9,377 nt of DNA from contig CALEST010000194.1 in assembly GCA_937907555.1 (NCBI GenBank), positions 1-9,377 of the forward strand. Direction: 5' to 3'. Shown here in pieces: positions 1 to 5,589 of this stretch; positions within the stretch are counted from its first letter, which is position 1; each line of letters begins with the position of its first letter. A program made the position numbers and the translations under genes. The notes under the pieces are model-generated. The model did no database searches and was not told the DNA's origin. It saw only the letters and a list, made by a program, of their open reading frames with translations. Origin of the DNA: an uncultured Sediminibacterium sp. (GTDB taxonomy: Bacteria > Bacteroidota > Bacteroidia > Chitinophagales > Chitinophagaceae).

Positions 1-435
1 AATAATCAGCTGGTTGTCTGTCATATCAGCTGTTTGATTGGCTTTCTGTTCCAATATCATAGCAATGAACTCAATGATCCGTATACACAACCAGATAAAT
101 ACAAAAATCAAAATCCCGTCTGCAATTGCATCAATCACCGATTTCAATGAGACCCGATATATATTGACGTTTAATACCTGCGGGAACTTCAGCTGATCAA
201 GAGTGATAATACCAATAAGCAAGAGTAAAAAATAATCAAGCGGCTGAACAACCAGATTTAAAAATGACTCTCTGGCAACATGTTTTCCTGCCTTACCCAC
301 AACCCTGAACATTAGTTTAGCCAGGTATTTTGAAACCACTCTTTTGATTAATAGAATAGTCAGAATGATCAATAATACAGTAAGATAAGTTTGTATTGTA
401 TTATCCAGTACTACTTTATTGAGTATCTCTTTCAT
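1..435 (-). CDS. MscS-family mechanosensitive ion channel, N-terminal part (truncated by window edge)
   Basis: This reading frame starts at an ATG (433-435) and stays open for 145 codons to the left edge, so only the N-terminus is present. Three hydrophobic segments are visible at about residues 16-32, 66-80 and 101-128. They are followed by a charged stretch ending in TDNQLII, which resembles the D-x-Q-L segment preceding the pore-lining helix in many MscS-type channels. MscS channels open under membrane tension to release solutes during hypo-osmotic shock and lie in the inner membrane. The pore helix and the cytoplasmic beta domain would be outside the window. The ATG overlaps the lpxH stop codon by 4 nt (ATGA at 432-435), so translation is probably coupled to lpxH. 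The family call rests on topology and the short motif only; another polytopic membrane protein is possible. Confidence 0.68.
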   Translation of the reverse strand, partial: MKEILNKVVLDNTIQTYLTVLLIILTILLIKRVVSKYLAKLMFRVVGKAGKHVARESFLNLVVQPLDYFLLLLIGIITLDQLKFPQVLNVNIYRVSLKSVIDAIADGILIFVFIWLCIRIIEFIAMILEQKANQTADMTDNQLII

Positions 436-1208
436 AATGAATTGGGTAATTCAAATTTTTTCAATTGTACATCTTCTCCGTCAAATTCTGCATAAGTAAA
501 ATTCTTGATCCAGTCGCCCAGGTTAATATACCTGCTATTATTGGGAAGAGAAAAATCAATTGGATAATGACGATGTCCAAAGATAAAATAGTCATAAAAC
601 GATTCTTTTAAAATCGTTTTACAATAAACAATCAACCATTCATTTTCCTCCCCCAGAAAATGGTCGTCGGAAGTTCCGGTTTTCTCTTTGCTTTTTCTAC
701 TGAAATAATTAGCAAGTCCTATGCCAAAATCCGGATGCAAAAATCTGAACAGTCTTTTACAAATTGGATTGGTAAAAACTTTTTTTAAGAACTTGTATCC
801 ATGATCGCCTGGTCCAAGTCCATCCCCATGTCCAATCAGAAATTTTTTATTATTCCATACGAATTGCTGTGGCTCATGGTATACTTTTATATTCAGTTCT
901 TTTTCAAAATAACCATCCATCCACAAATCATGATTTCCCGTAAATACGATGATGGGAATACCTGAATCACTCAGTTCTGCCAGTTTTCCCAGCAATCTCG
1001 TAAACCCTTTTGGCACTGCCTTTTTATACTCAAACCAGAAATCGAAAATATCCCCAACAATAAACAGGGCGGCAGCAGTTGATTTTACAGATTCAAGAAA
1101 CTGAACAACTTTTTTTTCCCGGATCAAGCTGGATTCATGATTGGGCGCTCCCAGATGAAAATCTGAGAGAAAATAAATTTTCTTGTTTTTGTTAGCCTCC
1201 AAAATCAT
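432..1208 (-). CDS. lpxH: UDP-2,3-diacylglucosamine diphosphatase LpxH (lipid A biosynthesis)
   Basis: This 258-residue calcineurin-like metallophosphoesterase matches LpxH, which hydrolyses UDP-2,3-diacylglucosamine to lipid X and UMP at the cytoplasmic face of the inner membrane. The metal-binding motifs are all present: D16-x-H18 in LSDFHLG, GD at 52-53 in VGDIFDFW, GNHD at 91-94, GHGDG at 126-130 (H127), and GHRH at 211-214. They correspond to the E. coli ligands Asp8, His10, Asp41, Asn79, His114, His195 and His197. The length is close to the usual 240-260. The ATG lies inside a 4-nt overlap with the upstream cyclotransferase gene (1205-1208), and the stop overlaps the channel gene the same way, so the three are probably translated as a coupled unit. 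Bacteroidota carry several LpxH-like phosphoesterases, so assignment as the single essential LpxH is likely but not proven. Confidence 0.87.
   Translation of the reverse strand: MILEANKNKKIYFLSDFHLGAPNHESSLIREKKVVQFLESVKSTAAALFIVGDIFDFWFEYKKAVPKGFTRLLGKLAELSDSGIPIIVFTGNHDLWMDGYFEKELNIKVYHEPQQFVWNNKKFLIGHGDGLGPGDHGYKFLKKVFTNPICKRLFRFLHPDFGIGLANYFSRKSKEKTGTSDDHFLGEENEWLIVYCKTILKESFYDYFIFGHRHYPIDFSLPNNSRYINLGDWIKNFTYAEFDGEDVQLKKFELPNSL
595..621. repeat. 10-bp perfect inverted repeat within lpxH
   Basis: TAAAACGATT at 595-604 and AATCGTTTTA at 612-621 form a perfect 10-bp inverted repeat with a 7-nt loop. It is AT-rich with only two G-C pairs per arm and lies within lpxH codons near residues 197-205. 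No T-tract follows on either strand beyond the stem itself, so a terminator role is unlikely. It may be incidental. Confidence 0.4.
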
Positions 1209-1633
1209 AATTGGCCTCTTTGTTTTAGATAGGCCAGCAAGTCTGATTCTTCTATTCGTGTACCATTTTCAATGCTACCATTGTACCAGTAAACCCAGGC
1301 TTTTTCTTCTTTATCGTTTAGCAAAACAGTTGTTAGTACCCTTTTATACAAGGGATACTCCCCTTCTTCGGCCTGTACACCTTCATAGTCATCTAACTGA
1401 GCAAAAGCCCAGGAACACTCCGAAGGCACTTTGATGCTATACAATTCTCCTTTAATGAATGAATCATCTTCAGATGGCACAGCAGCAGGAAAATCAGGAA
1501 GTTGATACAATTTCCCTTTCACATAAGCATCTCCAATCAGTGTGAAATACTTACTGATATAGCCATAAGCCGGATTATTGAATCCACTTCTTAAAGATCC
1601 ATACACAAAAAGGTTACGACAAGTTAGTTCCAT
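1205..1633 (-). CDS. Gamma-glutamylcyclotransferase-like (GGCT/AIG2/YtfP fold) protein
   Basis: This 142-residue protein has the hallmarks of the small GGCT-like fold. The nucleotide-like binding loop VYGSLRSG is at residues 10-17 (Y-x-x-G-S-L in the family). A GELYSI strand lies at 62-67, and LDDYEG at 80-85 provides E84, which aligns with the catalytic glutamate of GGCT and GGACT enzymes. It is followed by YKR (96-98), the usual Y-x-R. The family cyclises gamma-glutamyl groups to 5-oxoproline from gamma-glutamyl amino acids or amines. The substrate of this subfamily is not established and cannot be read from sequence. The gene lies 13 nt after the LUD gene and overlaps lpxH by 4 nt, so it is an internal operon member. 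The start at 1633 puts the conserved loop about 10 residues in, as is normal for the family. Confidence 0.82.
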   Translation of the reverse strand: MELTCRNLFVYGSLRSGFNNPAYGYISKYFTLIGDAYVKGKLYQLPDFPAAVPSEDDSFIKGELYSIKVPSECSWAFAQLDDYEGVQAEEGEYPLYKRVLTTVLLNDKEEKAWVYWYNGSIENGTRIEESDLLAYLKQRGQL

Positions 1634-1646
1634 GTAGTTCCAGTTT

Positions 1647-2276
1647 TCATTCGTCTATTAAAAAGCAATATACTTCTTTAGGACCATGAACCCCTACCAC
1701 CAGTGTTTTCTCGATGTCGGCGGTTCTGCTTGGACCTGTTGCCAGGCTTAACACAGAAGGCAATTGACTGCCGTATTTATTTGTCAGGTTCAAAAGGGCA
1801 TCTTCCAGACTATATACCAGCTGAGAGGTCTTTGCAATACAAATATGAACGGGGGCATATACGCTGGTAGTTCTGCCACTGGAAGAAGTGTTACTGAGAA
1901 AAATGCTTCCTGTTCTTGCTACCAGCAATTCACATCCTGTAATAGAAGCATCACAACTTGCTAAATCATGATAAGGATTAAGGGGCATTCCGCTTGTTGC
2001 AAGCATGCCCTGGATTTGTTCGTCAATGCAATAAATTTTTTCCCATTTTCTGCTTATAAACAATTGGTTTAATTGTTCGGTTAGTTCCTGATGATTGGCA
2101 CAAAATGAAAAACGACCCTGCAAACTGGTAAAATGTTCTGCAAATTCAATTTCCAGCTCTTTCTGTGAAGGCTGAAACAATGCAGCCGTTTCAGTATGGG
2201 TAGAAAAGGGAACAGGCACTTTTGTAACAAGTGCCTGTTTTATTTTTTTTAAAATATTCTCTCTAGCTGTTGCCAT
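1647..2276 (-). CDS. LUD-domain protein, LutC/YkgG type
   Basis: This 209-residue protein carries the LutC-type LUD domain (DUF162). The diagnostic blocks are TGCELLVARTGS at 113-124 and, near the C-terminus, TGPSRTADIEKTLVVGVHGP at 180-199. An amphipathic, Lys-rich helix occupies the first 20 residues. In Bacillus and others LutC works with LutA and LutB in an iron-sulfur L-lactate oxidation complex. No lutA or lutB lies in this window, so lactate oxidation should not be assumed; a stand-alone LUD gene next to ftsH is, to my knowledge, common in Bacteroidota. The start codon overlaps the ftsH stop by one base (TAATG), which supports the start and suggests coupling to FtsH translation. The first codons contain an A8 run and a strong hairpin, described separately. 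Confidence 0.85.
   Translation of the reverse strand: MATARENILKKIKQALVTKVPVPFSTHTETAALFQPSQKELEIEFAEHFTSLQGRFSFCANHQELTEQLNQLFISRKWEKIYCIDEQIQGMLATSGMPLNPYHDLASCDASITGCELLVARTGSIFLSNTSSSGRTTSVYAPVHICIAKTSQLVYSLEDALLNLTNKYGSQLPSVLSLATGPSRTADIEKTLVVGVHGPKEVYCFLIDE
1983..2010. repeat. Bulged hairpin within the LUD gene
   Basis: GGGCAT (1983-1988) pairs with ATGCCC (2005-2010) and GCTTG (1992-1996) pairs with CAAGC (2000-2004), giving an 11-bp stem with a 3-nt bulge (TCC) on one side and a TTG loop. It is GC-rich relative to its surroundings. No T-tract is attached, and the sequence is constrained by coding, so function is doubtful. Confidence 0.35.
2211..2250 (+). terminator. Strong hairpin plus T-tract on plus strand, inside the LUD gene (antisense terminator-like)
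   Basis: Bases 2211-2221 and 2229-2239 form a perfect 11-bp inverted repeat (AACAGGCACTT / AAGTGCCTGTT) with a 7-nt loop. Two G-T pairs can extend the base. On the plus strand the stem runs directly into TTTTATTTTTTTT, the layout of an intrinsic terminator. This would stop transcription running antisense to ftsH, toward its 3' end. On the coding (minus) strand the same hairpin lies 38-66 nt into the LUD gene and is followed by CCCTTTTC, a poor terminator tract, so sense read-through is expected. It could still act as a processing or translation-damping element between ftsH and the LUD gene. The structure is seen directly; any function is inferred. Confidence 0.45.
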
Positions 2277-4297
2277 TAAATAGTTGTTGATTCTGTGTTA
2301 CCAGGATTATTATCACCTGCTTCTACTTCCAGAATTTTTTTCTCTTCAAATGGACGCTTTCCAATTAAGGTCTCAACATCACTCTTATGCAACACTTCTT
2401 TCTCCAGTAATTCTTTAGCCAAACGCTCTACTTCAGTTCTGCGTTCTCTCAGAAGATCTAAGGTTCTCTGGTAAGCCTGATCGATAATCCCTCTTACCTC
2501 TTCATCAATTATTTTTCCTGTTTCTTCACTGTATGGCTTAGTAAATGTATTCTCCTGAGAAGGATCATAGAAACTTACATTTCCCACTTTTTTATTCATA
2601 CCATAAGCAGTAACCATACTGTAGGCTATTCTGGTGATTTGCTGTAAGTCATTGGCCGCACCAGTTGAAATTTTTCCGAAGAAGATTTCTTCTGCAGCTC
2701 TTCCTCCCAATGTCATGCAGATCTGATCCATCAACTGATCGGTATTGTATAAGTATTGTTCAGTTGGGGTATACTGTGCATAGCCCAGTGCTGCAGTACC
2801 TCTTGGTACGATGGTTACTTTTAACAAGGGATAAGCATGTTCCAGGAACCATCCACAAACTGCGTGGCCCGCTTCATGGTAGGCGATGATTGATTTTTCA
2901 TGTGGAGCTATAATCTTGTTCTTTTTTTCAAGACCTCCAATTACTCTGTCAATAGCATCCTGAAAATCGCTCATATCAACTGCTTCTTTACCCTTACGGG
3001 CTGCAATTAAAGCCGCTTCATTACACACATTGGCAATATCCGCACCCGCAAAACCAGGTGTTTGTTCAGCCAGCTTATGCAGGTCTAATGTTTCAGAAAC
3101 CTTGATGGGCCCTAAGTGTACTTTTAAAATGGCTTCACGGCCCTTTACATCTGGCTTGTCAATAGATATCTGTCTGTCGAAACGTCCAGGTCTTAACAAG
3201 GCACTGTCCAGTACATCCGGACGGTTGGTTGCTGCCAGAATAATAATTCCGGTATCGCCACCGAATCCATCCATTTCCACCAATAACTGATTCAGCGTGT
3301 TTTCTCTTTCGTCATTACTCATGATGGCATTTCGTCCTCTTGCTCTACCAATGGCATCAATCTCATCAATGAATATAATACAAGGCGCTTTTTCCCTTGC
3401 CTGTTTAAATAAATCTCTAACTCTTGAGGCACCAACCCCTACAAACATTTCAACGAAATCAGATCCGCTCAGGCTGAAAAAATGTACCTGGGCTTCACCG
3501 GCCATTGCTTTGGCCAATAAGGTTTTACCTGTTCCCGGAGGACCAACCAGCAATGCTCCCTTCGGAATCTTGCCCCCCAATGAAGTATATTTTTTGGGTT
3601 GTTTCAAAAAGTCTACAATCTCCATCACTTCTACTTTGGCCTCATCCAATCCCGCAACATCTGCAAATGTGATATTTACTTTGGCCCCCTTATCAAATAA
3701 GGTTGCTTTAGACTTCCCGATATTAAAAATGCCGCCTGGTCCGCCACCACCAGGACCACCTCCTCCCATTTTTCGCATTAATAGTACCCAGGCACCAATA
3801 ATGAACAATAGTGATAGCATGGTATTGAAAATGGGACCGAACCATTCCGGATCTGAAACTGCTTTCTCCGGAACCCTGGTCAGTTCAGGATGAGAAACAT
3901 ATACCTCTTTCAAATCATCCTTGAAATTCTTAACATCCCCTGTTAATTCAAACTCAAACAAAGGCACGTTCTGAACTTTGGCCTTCTCTTTACTTAAATC
4001 CTTCTTGAATTTGGTAACATAAAAATCTTTGGATAACCGGTCAGATTTAATGTATACCCTGACTTTCTCTTTGTTTTTTACAATGTCAATTTTCTGTACA
4101 TCCCCAGGAATCAACATTTGATCAATAAATTCCTGTTGACTGGTTAAAGCCAGATCGGGAGACATACGCATGAACTGCATAGAAAGCAGTATGATAGCGA
4201 TAATGGCATAAATCCAGTAGATCGTAAACTTAGGCCCTTTCTTTTGACCATCTCCCTTATCAGGACTTATTTTTGGTAACGGGTTATTTTGTGACAT
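2276..4297 (-). CDS. ftsH: ATP-dependent zinc metalloprotease FtsH
   Basis: This 673-residue protein is a full-length FtsH, the hexameric inner-membrane AAA+ protease that extracts and degrades membrane proteins and some soluble regulators. The layout is: cytoplasmic N-tail, membrane helix at about 25-43, periplasmic FtsH_ext domain at about 45-150, second helix at about 156-174, and a flexible MGGGGPGGGGPGG linker at 177-189. The AAA domain follows, with Walker A GPPGTGKT (252-259), pore loop MFVGVGA (284-290), Walker B IIFIDEID (307-314) and the second region of homology with RPGRFDR (369-375). The M41 protease has the zinc site HEAGH at 474-478 and D550 as third ligand in GAAND. The C-terminal helices and a low-complexity tail complete it. 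ATG at 4297 follows rsfS by 54 nt; the stop shares one base with the LUD start. No key residue is missing. Confidence 0.98.
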   Translation of the reverse strand: MSQNNPLPKISPDKGDGQKKGPKFTIYWIYAIIAIILLSMQFMRMSPDLALTSQQEFIDQMLIPGDVQKIDIVKNKEKVRVYIKSDRLSKDFYVTKFKKDLSKEKAKVQNVPLFEFELTGDVKNFKDDLKEVYVSHPELTRVPEKAVSDPEWFGPIFNTMLSLLFIIGAWVLLMRKMGGGGPGGGGPGGIFNIGKSKATLFDKGAKVNITFADVAGLDEAKVEVMEIVDFLKQPKKYTSLGGKIPKGALLVGPPGTGKTLLAKAMAGEAQVHFFSLSGSDFVEMFVGVGASRVRDLFKQAREKAPCIIFIDEIDAIGRARGRNAIMSNDERENTLNQLLVEMDGFGGDTGIIILAATNRPDVLDSALLRPGRFDRQISIDKPDVKGREAILKVHLGPIKVSETLDLHKLAEQTPGFAGADIANVCNEAALIAARKGKEAVDMSDFQDAIDRVIGGLEKKNKIIAPHEKSIIAYHEAGHAVCGWFLEHAYPLLKVTIVPRGTAALGYAQYTPTEQYLYNTDQLMDQICMTLGGRAAEEIFFGKISTGAANDLQQITRIAYSMVTAYGMNKKVGNVSFYDPSQENTFTKPYSEETGKIIDEEVRGIIDQAYQRTLDLLRERRTEVERLAKELLEKEVLHKSDVETLIGKRPFEEKKILEVEAGDNNPGNTESTTI

Positions 4298-4351
4298 AGC
4301 TTCTTTCGTGATATATAATAATGATTGAGCCCATTTAAAAGTTTGTTAAGA

Positions 4352-4756
4352 TCAGGACTCATGCATTTGCGAAGCGGCATCGCTCCACATTTCTTCTAAT
4401 TTATAAAAGTTTCTGGCTTCGGGGTGCATCACATGCACCACTACATTGATATAATCAATCAATACCCACTGCGCAGCTTGTTTGCCCTCATGGCGATAGG
4501 GAACTTCGCCACAAAGTTTTTTAGCCTGGTCTTCCACATAATCGGCAATTGCCTTTATCTGAGTGGTGCTGCTTGCTTCACAGACAATAAAAAAGTCTGC
4601 CGAGGCTTCCGGTATTTTTCTGAGGTCTAAACTGATAATGTTTTCGCCTTTTTTATCCAAAATAGCCTGGATGATGGTCTTAAAAAGCTTAGAATTTTTA
4701 GTCAGTCTGGTAACTGTTTTTTTCTCGCGGGATTTCAATAGTGAAAGAGGTTCCAA
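4352..4756 (-). CDS. rsfS: Ribosomal silencing factor RsfS (start codon uncertain, non-ATG)
   Basis: This protein matches RsfS (RsfA, DUF143/Iojap), which binds L14 on the 50S subunit and blocks subunit joining when nutrients are scarce. Visible blocks, numbering from the TTG at 4756, are ADFFIVCEASSTTQ (53-66), HEG (89-91), WVLIDY (97-102), VVVHVM (105-110) and FYKLEEMW (117-124), the usual order. There is no ATG in this frame before the conserved core, and an in-frame stop at 4763-4765 rules out a start farther upstream. Candidates are TTG at 4756 (134 residues) and TTG at 4738 (128 residues, MKSREKK...). Both give a normal length, and I cannot choose firmly between them. It heads the run leading into ftsH. 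Many bacteria place rsfS beside nadD; here it is beside ftsH and divergent from birA, an arrangement I recall as common in Bacteroidota. Confidence 0.93.
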   Translation of the reverse strand: MEPLSLLKSREKKTVTRLTKNSKLFKTIIQAILDKKGENIISLDLRKIPEASADFFIVCEASSTTQIKAIADYVEDQAKKLCGEVPYRHEGKQAAQWVLIDYINVVVHVMHPEARNFYKLEEMWSDAASQMHES

Positions 4757-4839
4757 ATAGCTTCAGTATTTTATTAAAAAAATTTCATGTTAACTTCGTC
4801 AAAAATAGTAATTCTTTGGCAGGTTCAGGTGTTAAAACT
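4757..4839. other. Divergent rsfS/birA intergenic region
   Basis: This AT-rich stretch separates rsfS and birA if the starts chosen here are right, and it should hold promoters for both directions. An A7 run lies at 4776-4782. On the minus strand a four-codon mini-ORF (ATG AAA TTT TTT, then TAA) starts at 4788, out of frame with rsfS. The only promoter-like element I can point to is the -7-type box at 4800-4807. No inverted repeat resembling a biotin operator is apparent, consistent with BirA here lacking a DNA-binding domain. Confidence 0.5.
4800..4807 (-). promoter_or_regulatory. Possible Bacteroidota -7 promoter box for rsfS-ftsH operon
   Basis: Read on the minus strand this is TATTTTTG, which fits the Bacteroidota sigma-ABfr -7 consensus TAnnTTTG. 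It would give a leader of roughly 35-55 nt before the two candidate TTG starts of rsfS. No convincing -33 TTTG/TTG element lies at the expected distance upstream, and the motif is easy to find by chance in AT-rich DNA, so this is only a candidate. Confidence 0.22.
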
Positions 4840-5589
4840 GTGATTGGAATACCGTTTATCCACCTTTCCGAGATAAACAGTACCAACATTTATGCCATGG
4901 AACAAGTTCAGGCAAAATTGGCTGAACACGGAGCCGCTTTTTTTGCCGATTTGCAGACATCGGGTAAGGGGCAAATGGGGAAAAAATGGGAATCGGAAGC
5001 TGGTAAAAACCTGCTACTATCCGTTGTTCTTAACACTTCGTCGCTTAATATGGGAGATCAATTTGCGCTAAGTGCTGCTATTGCACTGGCAACCCATGAT
5101 TTTTTATCTGCCTATATTCAGCAGGATCTGACCATAAAATGGCCCAATGATCTGTATTGGGGTGACAGAAAGGCAGGAGGCATATTGATAGAAAACCAAA
5201 TTAGCGGGGGGATTTGGACGCACGCGATTGCAGGCATCGGGATTAATATCAATCAAACTCAATTTCCGGGAACTACCTCGCGGGCTGTCTCCTTAAGACA
5301 GATTACCGGGAGGCAATACAATGCAGTTGATTTGGCGAAAATGCTTTGCCATTGCCTAGAAAAAAGATTCAATCAGCTTATGCTTTCAGACGGCTATGCT
5401 GAAATAATTAAGGATTATAACCAGGTATTATACAAAAAGGGGGAAATGGTAAAGTTGAAAACCGGAAATAGTTCTGCTTGGTATACCATACTAGAAGTTG
5501 ACCAACAAGGGCAACTAAATGTTTCCGGAGGAATTCCCATGCAATTTAAACATGGTACAATTGAATGGATAATAGAAACTAGGCAGTAA
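4840..5589 (+). CDS. birA: Biotin--[acetyl-CoA-carboxylase] ligase, monofunctional BirA
   Basis: This enzyme makes biotinyl-AMP and transfers biotin to the carrier lysine of acetyl-CoA carboxylase and related enzymes in the cytoplasm. With the GTG at 4840 as start it has 249 residues, typical for a BirA lacking the N-terminal helix-turn-helix. It is thus a ligase without repressor function. Motifs are STN at 14-16, the adenylate-binding loop GKGQMGKKW at 42-50, KWPNDLY at 100-106 followed by DRKAGGIL (K111 matches E. coli Lys183), and GIGININ at 132-138. A small C-terminal SH3-like domain ends at EWIIETRQ. The frame is open back to 4714, and a GTG at 4741 or TTG at 4816 would give longer forms. 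I prefer 4840 because it puts the conserved FIHLSEINSTN at the family's usual distance and avoids overlap with rsfS. The 3' end overlaps the response regulator by 11 nt, tail to tail. Confidence 0.94.
   Translation: MIGIPFIHLSEINSTNIYAMEQVQAKLAEHGAAFFADLQTSGKGQMGKKWESEAGKNLLLSVVLNTSSLNMGDQFALSAAIALATHDFLSAYIQQDLTIKWPNDLYWGDRKAGGILIENQISGGIWTHAIAGIGININQTQFPGTTSRAVSLRQITGRQYNAVDLAKMLCHCLEKRFNQLMLSDGYAEIIKDYNQVLYKKGEMVKLKTGNSSAWYTILEVDQQGQLNVSGGIPMQFKHGTIEWIIETRQ

Noticed and set aside
1183..1434. An 83-codon plus-strand open frame across the lpxH/cyclotransferase junction
   Set aside because: It is antisense to two well-supported genes and shows no motif, promoter or translation signal; a shadow frame.
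3729..3770. Repetitive CCACC/CCTCC tract suggesting a simple-sequence repeat
   Set aside because: It encodes the Gly/Pro-rich linker after the second FtsH membrane helix, a feature common in this family; the repetition follows from Gly codons.
3297..3893. A 198-codon open frame on the plus strand opposite ftsH
   Set aside because: It lies entirely antisense to the AAA domain of ftsH, and its sequence shows no recognisable domain. The Pro/Ser-rich composition is what the reverse of Gly-rich and Walker-motif codons would give.
4424..4760. Two short plus-strand open frames opposite rsfS
   Set aside because: Both mirror the conserved RsfS coding region and have no family features.
4741..4839. 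Extra 33-residue N-terminal extension of BirA as a possible new domain or DNA-binding region
   Set aside because: The extension overlaps the start of rsfS, has no helix-turn-helix character and precedes the conserved N-terminus; it most likely reflects open frame upstream of the true GTG start.
4963..4989. The BirA adenylate-binding loop reads GKGQMGKKW rather than GRGRRGR, suggesting relaxed specificity as in the E. coli R118G ligase
   Set aside because: Variation at these positions (K, Q, and L or M) occurs naturally in functional bacterial ligases, and GKGQ forms are usual in Bacteroidota as far as I recall, so it is not evidence of promiscuity.
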